From NCBI RefSeq assembly GCF_002091955.1, contig NZ_MKKY01000017.1, positions 1 to 58,176 on the forward strand: a stretch of 58,176 bases of DNA, in the 5' to 3' direction. Below the pieces are notes generated by a model. That model made no database searches. It was given only the letters and a program-made list of their open reading frames with translations, and had not been told where the DNA came from. A program made the translations under genes and the position numbers. The stretch's first letter is position 1. Every line of letters starts with the position of its first letter. Origin of the DNA: Rhodococcus sp. 1168 (GTDB taxonomy: Bacteria > Actinomycetota > Actinomycetes > Mycobacteriales > Mycobacteriaceae). Shown here in pieces: positions 9,196 to 17,136 of the stretch.

Positions 9196-10451
9196 TCTGC
9201 CGGTACCAGTACTCCCTCGCGGAGAAGACGGCGAGTCACGACGATGGCACTCTCGGTGTTCAGGCCGGCCAGATCGCCGACGCGGCAGACCTTCGCTGCG
9301 CGAAGTTGGGTCACCGCGGCCGAACATTCGGCAGGAAGTGAGATCGTCGTACCGCGAAGACCGAGATGAACTTTGCCTCCGTCGACGTCGACAGAGGCAG
9401 TCAACCCACGACGCCACACCACTGAACTGTCGGCGTCGAGCGAGGTCATGAAGGCGACAGTCTTCAGCGGCTGCACTGGTTCGGGCCGCGTGGCGGCGAC
9501 GAAGCGTGTCGCGAGTCCGCTGGCGATGCGGCGTCGGCGTTCGGTGTCGCCTCGGATGTCGGCGAGGATCGATCCGATGGAGTCGAGCACTCGGTCGATA
9601 TGTGGTGCGAGAGCGTCGGGATCGGTGAGGTCGATGCCGGCCGGTAGCGGTTCACGAAGACCGGCGTCGTCCGCGAGCAGACCGATCAGCTGAGTCGCTA
9701 CGTCGAATTCGTTGAACGATGCAACGCCGATGGTGAGGTGAATAGTTGTATCGCCCAATGCTTCTGCCGAGTGGATCCACCCGCGAGGCAAATACAGGGC
9801 GTCGCCGGGAGCGAGCACTGTATCGACAGCGGGGACTGCGCGTGCCTGATGTTCGACGGCACTGCGCCGGTCGGACCAGGGCTGATCGGCCAAGGGGTGC
9901 GTGTGCACGGGCGGATGGAGAATCCACCGCTTCTCACCGCTGATCTGGAGTACGAATACGTCGTGCACGTCGTAGTGCGGATCGAATCCCTGCGACGAGG
10001 CCGGGGTGATGTAGGCGTTGACCTGTGACGGGTGACCGATGTCGTCGACCAGATCGCGAACGAAGTCGATCAGGGGAGGCCACAGCCGATGCAGGCCTTG
10101 TAGAACAAGAGTGTGACCGCCGGCGAACGCGGACAGAATCGCCGCGGAGTCGAGCTGATCGGGCATCTCGGCGCCGAAACCACCGGAGGAAGTGAACTGA
10201 GATTTTTCCAGCAGTGATCCATCTTTGGCCATCCGCGCGAAGGGAGTGCGCACCCCGCGACGCGATATCAATTCGTCCACGGCCGAGGATGTCATCAAAT
10301 CTTCGAATGAGGCGGTGAGGTCGGATGCCCGCGACAGTAGCGGCTTCTTCCCCCAGTACTCATCGGCGAAGGTCCGCCCGTCGATGGATATCAAACGACC
10401 GAGCGCGGACCGGAATTCCGGTCCGCGCTGGTCGATATCTGTCAGGCTCAA
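9192..10451 (-). CDS. JmjC/cupin-4 Fe(II)/2-oxoglutarate oxygenase
   Basis: A 419-residue cupin_4/JmjC-fold protein of the group that contains the ribosomal oxygenases YcfD/RoxA and MINA53/NO66. The N-terminal part has the WGKKPLL block of this family. The metal facial triad is visible: H and D in GFDPHYDVHDVFVLQISGEKRW (about residue 170) and the distal H in DALYLPRGWIHSAEALG (about 225). K or R of KRWILHPP is the likely 2-oxoglutarate contact. Known relatives hydroxylate the beta-carbon of protein side chains (Arg, His, Asn, Asp). The TTG start at 10451 shares bases with the TGA of the repeat-peptide gene, and the stop overlaps the Suc_Fer start. The peptide upstream is therefore the natural candidate substrate (inference). 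Confidence 0.85.
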   Translation of the reverse strand: MSLTDIDQRGPEFRSALGRLISIDGRTFADEYWGKKPLLSRASDLTASFEDLMTSSAVDELISRRGVRTPFARMAKDGSLLEKSQFTSSGGFGAEMPDQLDSAAILSAFAGGHTLVLQGLHRLWPPLIDFVRDLVDDIGHPSQVNAYITPASSQGFDPHYDVHDVFVLQISGEKRWILHPPVHTHPLADQPWSDRRSAVEHQARAVPAVDTVLAPGDALYLPRGWIHSAEALGDTTIHLTIGVASFNEFDVATQLIGLLADDAGLREPLPAGIDLTDPDALAPHIDRVLDSIGSILADIRGDTERRRRIASGLATRFVAATRPEPVQPLKTVAFMTSLDADSSVVWRRGLTASVDVDGGKVHLGLRGTTISLPAECSAAVTQLRAAKVCRVGDLAGLNTESAIVVTRRLLREGVLVPAE

Positions 10452-10702
10452 GCCGCGCCGTCCGCACCGCCGTCGTGGCCACTGGGGTTGGAGCCGCCGT
10501 CGGCTGGACCCTCACCGGATCCGGCAGGGCCATCGGCACCGCCGTCATGGCCGCCTGGGTTGGAGCCGCCGTCTGCCGGGCCTTCACCGGGGCCTGCCGT
10601 GCCGTCGGCGCCGCCGTCGTGGCCGTTGGGGTTGGAGCCGCCGTCGGCTGGGCCTTCGCCTGCTCCGCCGGTTGTGGTGATGTCGTCGTCGTTGATGTTC
10701 AT
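10448..10702 (-). CDS. Repeat peptide, candidate RiPP precursor
   Basis: An 84-residue peptide, probably missed or called hypothetical by most gene finders. Residues 1-14 (MNINDDDITTTGGA) form a short leader. Residues 15-38, 39-62 and 63-84 are three repeats of GEGPADGGSNPxGHDGGADG plus a four-residue linker. There is no Cys, Trp, Tyr, Phe or Lys at all; the composition is almost only Gly, Asp, Ala, Pro, Asn, Glu, His, Ser and Thr. ATG 10702 has GAAAGG about 7 nt upstream. The stop TGA overlaps the TTG start of the JmjC oxygenase gene. No signal peptide or membrane segment is seen. The multicore design and coupling to an oxygenase suggest a ribosomally made, post-translationally hydroxylated peptide. 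Low-complexity coding noise is unlikely given the start, ribosome site and overlap. Confidence 0.75.
   Translation of the reverse strand: MNINDDDITTTGGAGEGPADGGSNPNGHDGGADGTAGPGEGPADGGSNPGGHDGGADGPAGSGEGPADGGSNPSGHDGGADGAA
10451..10660 (-). repeat. Three 72-bp tandem repeats in the peptide gene
   Basis: Copies at 10660-10589, 10588-10517 and 10516-10451 (the last is 66 bp). They encode near-identical 24-residue units. The residue after SNP is N, G, then S, and the linkers are TAGP, PAGS and AA. The third codon positions differ in places, so the protein sequence is better kept than the DNA, which hints at selection on the peptide. Confidence 0.85.
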
Positions 10703-10874
10703 CGGATACCTTTCGCTCGACGGTAATGAAGGATCGACGGGCTTACCCCGTTCCAGCGAGTGGATTGACGTATCTTCCACATTCCAAACACTGCCCTCGA
10801 CTGTTACACGTTCCCTCCGGTTTGGGGCCACAACCCTCGAAAGAGACAGACGCGGACGTGCCTTTGCGCGGAAA

Positions 10875-11180
10875 TCAATCGGTCGCCTCGCCCACGACTG
10901 CGGGTCGCGCGACTGGCCATGCAGCGAAGATGAGCGCGATGGCGAGCATGACGAGACCGACCCATAGGTTGGCGCTTGTTCCGACGCTCATATCCCCGAC
11001 GTTGTCGGACGGGGACGAGTGCGTCTTGTTGCCGAATACCGAAGGAAAGAGTTCTGCGAGGGTGAGCAGAATTCCATAGATACCCAGAAGGGCGCCGATG
11101 ACGGATCAGATGTCGAACAGTCTGGCGACTAGTCCTGGAGAGGTGTTCTCGAATCGGATGTCTTCGATGTCGCCAGTCAT
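10875..11180 (-). pseudogene. Small two-helix membrane protein with in-frame TGA
   Basis: Read through, this frame gives 101 residues: MTGDIEDIRFENTSPG, a LVARLFDI segment, a TGA at 11106-11108 (codon 25), then SVIGALLGIYGILLTLAELF (helix 1), a polar loop, and NLWVGLVMLAIALIFAAWPV (helix 2). Small actinobacterial proteins of this type usually read LFDxRxxI at this point, so the TGA most likely replaces an Arg codon (CGA to TGA). The frame is otherwise open on both sides with sound membrane segments. Either the gene is dead or the second part is made from an internal start. It lies between the repeat-peptide operon and the SulP remnant, in a zone with several other lesions. Confidence 0.7.
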
Positions 11181-11592
11181 GGGCGCAGCTTGCTGGTAAT
11201 CAACTCCAATGCGGCACATCATAATTCCACCGGAGAATGTGCGTCGCGTCGAGAATCGTGTAGGCGGGTGGCCGCAGTGTTGGGCGTCGAATCGAGAACC
11301 AACGAGTTCTGGATTGTGCAGAAGCAGTGACTAACAGCGATTTTCGACGATTCGGTGAATTGATGACGCAGTCGCATGCCTCGATGCGGGACGATTTCGA
11401 GATCACAACGGTGAACATCGATCTCATCGGAGAATCTACGGTTCGTCACGGGGCGCTCGGCGTATATTCGATGCAGTTCGAAGATCGCGAGAGATCGGCG
11501 CAGTCTTCGAACTGCATCCGAAAATTGGGGCGTAACATTACGACCACGTGTTCGCACACGGTGAATTTCTTGCACTGGGGGCGGTGACTCGA
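11181..11592. other. Gene-free stretch with a long hairpin
   Basis: These 412 bp contain no protein I can support. A frame at 11327-11587 is open, but its 86-residue product has no recognisable features. The stretch looks less GC-rich than its neighbours and holds a strong inverted repeat (11470-11518) ahead of the SulP remnant. Confidence 0.5.
11470..11518. repeat. 15-bp perfect inverted repeat (hairpin)
   Basis: GATGCAGTTCGAAGA (11470-11484) pairs perfectly with TCTTCGAACTGCATC (11504-11518) around a 19-nt loop. It ends 74 bp before the SulP ATG. There is no T-run directly after it on the plus strand (GAAAATT follows), so it is not a classic terminator. It could be a leader-RNA structure, a repressor site built on TTCGAA, or a relic. 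Confidence 0.7.
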
Positions 11593-13324
11593 ATGTACGG
11601 TGTAGGGAGCTTCTCGCGGCTACCAGGGATCGCCACGGTGCGGACGTACCGCCGGGAGTGGCTACGTTCGGACGCCATAGCAGGCCTCGTCCTCACCGCC
11701 CTGCTTATCCCGCAGGCATGGGATACGCGGAGGCTGCGGGGCTTCCTGCCTACGCGGGCCTGTACGCCACCATCGTTCCGCTCCTCACCTACGCCGTGGT
11801 CGGGCCGTCGAAAATTCTTGTGCTCGGCCCGGACTCGCAGCTTGCCCCACTCATTGCAGTGACGGTTCTGCCGCTGGCGGTAGCCGACGATCCGGAAAGC
11901 GCGCTGGCCCTCGCGGGCATTCTGGGCGTTTTAGTCGGTCTGATTCTTCCGGTGGGCGGGTTCCTGCGCCTGGGTTTCGTAACCGAACTGCTCTCGAAAC
12001 CCATCCGACTCGGATATCTCAATGCGATCGCGCTCATCGTCGTGGTCGGACAACTGCCCAAAATGCTGGGGTTCTCGGTCGACGCCTCCGGCCTCATCCG
12101 AGAGATCGGGGAGATAGGACAGTCCTTGGTGGCGGGAGACGTCGATCCGGTTGCCGCGGCGGTGGGCGTCGGCTCCCTCGCCGTCATCGTCGTGTTTCGT
12201 ATCTGGGTGCCCCGTATTCCTGGCGTACTCGTGGCTGTGGTCGGCGCCATGATCGTTTCCGCGGCACTCGGCCTCGACGAAGACATCGGGATGGTGGGTG
12301 CCTTGCCTGCAGGCCTTCCGTTGCCTTCGTTCGGTGGTGTCGACTGGGGGGACGTGGGCAGCCTCGTCGGTCCTGCAGCCGGGATAGCCCTGATTGCGTT
12401 CGCGGACACCGGAGTGCTCTCACATACGTTTGCTGCGCGTCGCGGCGACGACGTGAACGGCAGCACGGAGATGAAGGCGGTGGGCATAGCCAACATCGCA
12501 GGTGGGCTGTTCGGTGGGTTTCCTATCTCTGCCAGCGGCTCTCGGACGCCCGTCGCCGAACAGAGTGGCGCGCGAACGCAGTTGGCTTGTGTCGTCGGAG
12601 CGCTCGCGGTGTTGACCTTTGTTCTCGTCGCACCCGGAGTCACTGCATACCTACCCGACGCGACCCTTGGTGCAGTGGTGATCGTCGCGGCTACCGCGCT
12701 CGTGGATGTAAGCGGCATGGTTCGGATGTGGCGCATGAGTGCCGTCGAGTTCGCTCTGGCGATCGCTGCATTCCTCGGAGTGGCTCTGGTGGGCGTGCTC
12801 CAGGGAATCCTTGTTGCGATCGGGTTATCCTTCGTAGCTGTAGTTGTCAGGGTATGGCAGCCATACCGGACCGAGCTCGTCCAGGTAGCCGACCGTCCGG
12901 GATTCCATGACCTCGAACGCCACCCTGGTGGGCACCGCATTCCGGGTCTTGTCTTGGTGCGATTCGATGCACCCCTGTTTTTCGCCAATGGCGAGATCTT
13001 CGACTCGTACGTACGTTCCGTGGTCGCCTCCGCGCCGAGCGCCGTCGAGTGGGTGGTTGTGGCGGCAGAGCCGATCACCGGTCTCGATACCACCGCAGTC
13101 GATGAACTCGTCGACCTCCATACCTACCTCCACGGCAAGGGCATTCGCTCGGCATTCGCTCGGCATTCGCCGAAATGAAGGGTCCGATCAAAGATCGGCT
13201 CATCCGGTTCGGCGTCGGCGAGACATTCGACTCCTCGCAGTTCTATCCCACACTCGAATCCGCTGTCACGGCGTTCCGGAATCGATCCGTTGAAGATGAT
13301 CCGCCGAGAATCAATTCGGAGTAG
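11593..13324 (+). pseudogene. SulP-family anion transporter, doubly frameshifted
   Basis: A SulP-type sulfate/bicarbonate permease with a C-terminal STAS domain, broken twice. Frame 1 runs from ATG 11593 through the N-terminus (WLRSDAIAGLVLTALLIPQA) and then shifts. The next frame begins MGYAEAAGLPAYAGLYATIVPLL at 11718 and continues through about ten membrane segments and the STAS domain (NGEIFDSYVRSVV...ITGLDTTAVDEL). The join reads GCATG where GCNATG is expected, a one-base loss. At 13140-13161 an 11-bp tandem duplication shifts the frame again and gives a premature TGA at 13176-13178. Removing one copy restores IRSAFAEMKGPIKDRLIRF and the rest of STAS up to TAG at 13322-13324. Two independent lesions argue for a genuine pseudogene. 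Confidence 0.85.
13140..13161 (+). repeat. 11-bp tandem duplication disrupting STAS domain
   Basis: GGCATTCGCTC occurs twice in a row (13140-13150, 13151-13161) and is followed by GGCATTCGCC. Deleting one unit restores the ancestral reading frame exactly. The pre-existing similarity of the adjacent sequence explains slippage. Confidence 0.85.
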
Positions 13325-14661
13325 TCGATCCGGGCGCGCTATGTGAGCGGAACGCCAGCCGCCGCAACTGGGCCCAGTCGAAGGTCGGCGCCGCCGTGCG
13401 TACTCCGGGTCTGTTTCGAGGAACACGCACCCTTAGAGCTTTCGGCTCGATTGAGCATCGCACGGGTGTGCGCAGCACAAGAGATTCACCATCGACTCCC
13501 ACGGGGATCTCCGGGGCATCAGCCCGGACGACAACCTCGGAGGCCGTCTGCTGCGTCAAACCACTAGTACGCGTGCGGGCGCAACAGTCCGACGGCCTGT
13601 CGAGTATTCGCCACCGACACCGTGATTGCGCCGAGTACGCCTCGGTCGAGACGGCTGCGGCGGCTCAGGCCTGCCAGATCGCCGGCACCGTACGCATTGT
13701 TGCTCACCAGTACCGCCTGAGGCTCCATCATCACGGAGTCTCCGATCTGTGCTTCCAGTCGAGGTCCGGCATGCCCGGTGAGTAGATCGGGGAGTACTTC
13801 GAGCATGGTGGCGGTCTTGTCGTCGCGGTAGTCGGGCCTGCGTACGATCTCTGCGTAGACCCCGAACGAGGCGTTGTTGACGAAGGGGCGACCATTGATC
13901 GTGCCGAGGTCCACATGTAGCTCTACACCGTCGCTCAGAGCATCGAGGGACCAGGTCGGATCGTCGCGATCGAGTCCGAGATCCATTGCAAAGTGGTTAC
14001 GGGTTCCGGCGCTGATCACGAGGAACGGCAGGTCGTTCTCGGCCGCCACCGCAGCGACCAGCGCCTGAGTACCGTCACCGCCTGCGACCCCCAGTAGATC
14101 CGCCCCGTCCAGGACTGCTTGCCTGGCAAGCGCGACGACGTCGACCAGGTCCGGGCCATCGAGCAGTACGACCTCGGCACCCAATTCCTCGGCTTTGTGC
14201 TTCAGACCGAATTTTGCAACCTTTCCACCTCCCGAATGAGGATTCATGATCACGAACGGATGGTGGGACGGTGAGGCCGAATGTTCGGGCATCGACCTAT
14301 CCGCAGTTCGGCCTTGCAGCGCGGCGCGGGCGCAGACGGCAGCCAACAGCGCACATGCGCAGGAGAGCAGTACAACCCACAGTAGGTGGGCGCGGATGAA
14401 CAGTACGAGGACGACGATGGGTGCGGCGATTGCCACTGTCATCGATATCCATCTGAGCGTGCCGCGGCGGGTGAGGAACCAGTACAACGCTGCCACTGTG
14501 ATCACGACTCCGCCAGTTCCGACGACGAGCAAAGCGACGGTACCGAACGCACCGGCCAGAAGTACGGGCGCAGCAGCTGCACCGACGACGAACACGAAGA
14601 CTGCACGTGCCCACCAGCGCTGAGCGTCGCTGCTGATCTCGGCCAGAGTTGCTTCGTTCAC
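13311..14661 (-). pseudogene. Diacylglycerol kinase-family protein, frameshifted
   Basis: The upstream part (14661-13564, 365 residues) has four N-terminal membrane helices, then a lipid-kinase catalytic domain with FVIMNPHSGGGK, a LLGVAGGDGTQALVA nucleotide loop (GGDGT) and VISAGTRNHFAMDLGLDRDD. It stops at TAG after LLRPHAY. The rest of the domain continues in another frame (13559-13311) with TQQTASEVVVRADAPEIPVGVDGES and a basic C-terminus. Removing one C from the CCC at 13577-13579 (minus strand) would give LLRRTRTSGLTQQ and join the halves. Loss of the C-terminal beta-sandwich should inactivate the kinase. Its 3' end overlaps the convergent SulP remnant by 14 bp. A sequencing error in the homopolymer cannot be excluded. 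Confidence 0.8.
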
Positions 14662-14804
14662 GCGAAATCACCTGTTCGTGGGGAACGAATTCCATCGTAT
14701 GTCCGCAGTGTGAAGATGTGAGCAGATTCGTGCCGGTGACCTCCGAGTCGAAGTAAGGCATCTGTTCATCAGTGCTACCGCGAAGACCGCCACATTCCGA
14801 GGTA

Positions 14805-16160
14805 TCAGTGCACTGCGTCGAGGAGCAGTTCGACATCACTTGTGTGCGGCAACATATCGATCAGAGTCGCAAGCTTCTCAGCGGGATCTTCGCCGATGAG
14901 GCGCGCGATCTTTGCTTCGATCGCGGCGTAGTCCATCGGAAAATGATCGACGTCGCCGATCGGATTCGGCGTCAGCGCGGATATTTCCTCGCCGCTGCGT
15001 AGGACGACGGTGACCTCGGCGGCTCGACGTCGGGGCAGCAGCTCGTCCAATTCTGTTGCTGCGGTTACGTGTACTCGATTGCTGAATTCCTCGGCGATCG
15101 TGAACACCGGCCCGGCGGGGTCGAGGGCCACTGTGTCGATTCTGTCGGTGACGAATGCGGCGGCGACCGCGAACGGCAGCGAGAACATTGCACCGAGCCG
15201 TGTTGTGGGATGGCGTTGGAACAGTGGTGCGGCCAGTGAATGCGTCCGTACCAGAACTTGTTCGACGTCTTCGGTGTTCCACGTTGCGTGGGCCCGCAGG
15301 CTTTGTACCGTGTCGATGGCGGCATGGGTGTAGGAACAGCTCGCGTGTTGCTTCGCGTACCCCTCCATGGTGAGCCAGCGTGTACCGAGGTCTTCGGTGA
15401 GGCGGGGGTAGTCGAGGGTGCCGACGATTTCTCCGAGAGAGTGTGCAAGCGCCCCCGAGTTGTCCACCAGCGCGGCCTCCGACAGTCGTGCGGCATCGAG
15501 TCCGGCACGAACTGCGCCTGCGACCCAAAGGTTTCGAGCGAAGTTCCCCTCCAGTACGACGCCCCAGGGCGAGACGTGAATCAGCGCTGCCGATGCGTCG
15601 ATTGCGGCGGCGACTCGGTCGGCGTCGGCGCCCCAGATGGATGCGGCAGCGGCAGCTGCTCCCGTCGCACCCCAATGGCCGTGCGTGTGCCATCGCGAGT
15701 CCCGGGTGAGTGCGTGGCCGAATCTTGCCGCGACTTCGTACCCCGCGACGACCGCCGCGAGGAATGTGTGACCGTCGATGGGCGTCGAAGACATTCGGGT
15801 CGCGGCTATGGCGGCGGGAACTACGTGGGCGGCGGGGTGCCCTGCGGCGTATTTGTTTCCCTCGTCGAGTTCGAGGCAGCAGGCTGCTATTGCGTCGAGA
15901 TCGGCGGCGGCGGAGATCGTCGTCCGTAGTGCGCTCCCCAATGGGCGGGTGTTTCCTGCCTCCGGTCGCCAGGCGCTCGACAATGCTCGCAACTCGTTCG
16001 TGCGGGCTCCGGCAATGGTGACGCCGAGCAGATCGAGCAGGATCGACCGAGCCCGCTCGCTGAGTTCCGGTGGGATGCCTCCGTCGCGCAGTTCGCACAC
16101 GGTTCTCGCCAATGATGCTGTGGAATGTTCCGCTGAGGGGAACGTCGAGTCCGATGCCAT
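14805..16160 (-). CDS. MmgE/PrpD family protein (copy 1)
   Basis: A 451-residue MmgE/PrpD-fold protein, related to 2-methylcitrate dehydratase and cis-aconitate decarboxylase. Recognisable blocks are ARSILLDLLGVTIAGA, CLELDEGNKYAAGHPAAHVVPAAIA, WHTHGHWGATGAAAAAA and EGYAKQHASCSYTHAAID. The second contains the D.....GHP motif that replaces the usual D..D..H.GH. Enzymes of this fold dehydrate or decarboxylate small polycarboxylates; the substrate here is unknown. The ATG is the first transcribed base of a good promoter (TTGACC, 17 bp, TACAGT), so it is probably read from a leaderless mRNA. An IclR-type palindrome lies inside the first codons. It is divergent from the cyclase and second MmgE/PrpD genes. 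Confidence 0.86.
   Translation of the reverse strand: MASDSTFPSAEHSTASLARTVCELRDGGIPPELSERARSILLDLLGVTIAGARTNELRALSSAWRPEAGNTRPLGSALRTTISAAADLDAIAACCLELDEGNKYAAGHPAAHVVPAAIAATRMSSTPIDGHTFLAAVVAGYEVAARFGHALTRDSRWHTHGHWGATGAAAAAASIWGADADRVAAAIDASAALIHVSPWGVVLEGNFARNLWVAGAVRAGLDAARLSEAALVDNSGALAHSLGEIVGTLDYPRLTEDLGTRWLTMEGYAKQHASCSYTHAAIDTVQSLRAHATWNTEDVEQVLVRTHSLAAPLFQRHPTTRLGAMFSLPFAVAAAFVTDRIDTVALDPAGPVFTIAEEFSNRVHVTAATELDELLPRRRAAEVTVVLRSGEEISALTPNPIGDVDHFPMDYAAIEAKIARLIGEDPAEKLATLIDMLPHTSDVELLLDAVH
16127..16143. promoter_or_regulatory. Candidate IclR operator, site 1
   Basis: GTTCCGCTGAGGGGAAC, a near-palindrome matching the consensus TTCCGCTGAGCGGAAC found at three other promoters of the island. 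It lies 17-33 bases downstream of the predicted start point of MmgE/PrpD copy 1, where a bound repressor would block elongation. Confidence 0.6.
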
Positions 16161-16166
16161 GAGTGA

Positions 16167-16195
16167 ACTGTATGAATTTTAATTCGCGCGGTCAA
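16167..16195 (-). promoter_or_regulatory. Sigma-A-type promoter, leaderless MmgE/PrpD
   Basis: On the minus strand TTGACC (16195-16190), a 17-bp spacer, and TACAGT (16172-16167) are followed by six bases and then the ATG at 16160. The expected +1 is the A of ATG. No Shine-Dalgarno precedes this start, which agrees with leaderless translation. Confidence 0.65.
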
Positions 16196-16259
16196 TGAAC
16201 AGTGCTCGTAAGTCCAGCAATGCTAGCCTAAGAAGCAACGTAGCCCCCTCAGCGCATTG

Positions 16260-16275
16260 TTTCGTTGAGCGGAAC
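16260..16275. promoter_or_regulatory. Candidate IclR operator, site 2
   Basis: TTTCGTTGAGCGGAAC, a variant of the shared palindrome, sits 49 bp before the cyclase start and downstream of a possible -10 (TAGCCT, 16224-16229). Confidence 0.55.
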
Positions 16276-16323
16276 GGCGCGACTCATGAACCGTTCATGT
16301 TGCGAGCGAAGGAGACAAACGCA

Positions 16324-17136
16324 ATGTCCGATCAACTTCTCCAGGCAGTTCAGGCTGGGGTGCAGATCGTCGACCTGGGTCGGCAATTGCGCGTGGGCAT
16401 GCCGCAATCGCCGAATCACCCACAGTTCTGGCATACGTTGCCTCGCCGTCACGGCGACATGACGCGATCGGACGGCGGTAGCGCTGCCAACGACATGATC
16501 ACGACCGGAACGCACGTGGGCACGCACATCGATGCGCTTGCGCATGTCTCACACGACGGCAAATTGCACGGCGGCGTCGATGCAGGCCAGTCCTGCATCG
16601 GTGGAAAGTATGTCGAACACGGAGTTCACACCATTGCACCGATGGTGAGGCGCGGCGTCCTACTGGACATTCCGTCACTGCTCGGAATCGGCCGCTGCGA
16701 AGGCGGTTACGAGATCACCGTTGCAGACTTGGAAGCGGCCGCTGGCGCTGAAGGGGTAGCGGTGTCCGAAGGGGACGTCGTACTGATCCGCAGCGGATGG
16801 GGGCAATTGTTCGACGAGGGCCAGCCCTACGTTGGTGGTCCTTCGGGAGTTCCCGGCGTCAGCGAAGCAGGCGCGCAATGGCTCGCATCCAAGAAGGTGC
16901 ATGCCGCAGGTGCCGATACGATCGCGTTCGAACAACTCGCACCGGGTGGTGGACACGCATTACTTCCAGCCCACCGAGTTCTCCTCGTGGAGAGCGGTAT
17001 CTACATCATCGAAGCGCTCGACCTCGAAGAACTGTCCGCGAGGAAGCAGTACGAGTTCACCTTCGTACTGGTCCCTCTCAACATCTTCGGCGCTACGGGT
17101 TCCCCGGTTCGACCGTTGGCTGTGACCAACTCATGA
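16324..17136 (+). CDS. Cyclase-family metal-dependent hydrolase
   Basis: A 270-residue member of the cyclase superfamily, which includes bacterial kynurenine formamidase and isatin hydrolase. The metal-binding motif HxGTHxDxxxH appears as THVGTHIDALAHVSHDG (about residues 60-75), and the GIYIIEAL...EFTFVLVPLNI C-terminal core is typical. Relatives use Mn or Zn to hydrolyse amide bonds, often in rings. The start ATG 16324 has AAGGAG about 9 nt upstream; the longer upstream frame is not supported. The stop overlaps the second MmgE/PrpD start (ATGA). With the hydantoinase-family enzyme downstream it suggests that an N-containing ring or amide substrate is opened. Confidence 0.85.
   Translation: MSDQLLQAVQAGVQIVDLGRQLRVGMPQSPNHPQFWHTLPRRHGDMTRSDGGSAANDMITTGTHVGTHIDALAHVSHDGKLHGGVDAGQSCIGGKYVEHGVHTIAPMVRRGVLLDIPSLLGIGRCEGGYEITVADLEAAAGAEGVAVSEGDVVLIRSGWGQLFDEGQPYVGGPSGVPGVSEAGAQWLASKKVHAAGADTIAFEQLAPGGGHALLPAHRVLLVESGIYIIEALDLEELSARKQYEFTFVLVPLNIFGATGSPVRPLAVTNS

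Noticed and set aside
10703..10860. Alternative sigma factor promoter (GGAAC...GTT or GGGTAA) before the repeat-peptide gene
   Set aside because: Elements are present but spacing does not fit either consensus well enough to call.
11327..11587. 86-residue open frame in the gap before the SulP remnant
   Set aside because: No recognisable motif, no good ribosome site, and it runs through the long hairpin; codon pattern does not look coding.
11789..13093. 434-residue open frame antisense to the SulP gene
   Set aside because: Ser/Thr/Pro-rich product typical of a high-GC antisense shadow; the plus strand encodes clear SulP membrane segments.
13140..13161. CRISPR-like or phase-variation repeat
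   Set aside because: Only two and a part copies of 11 bp, no spacers; best read as a slippage duplication inside the STAS domain.
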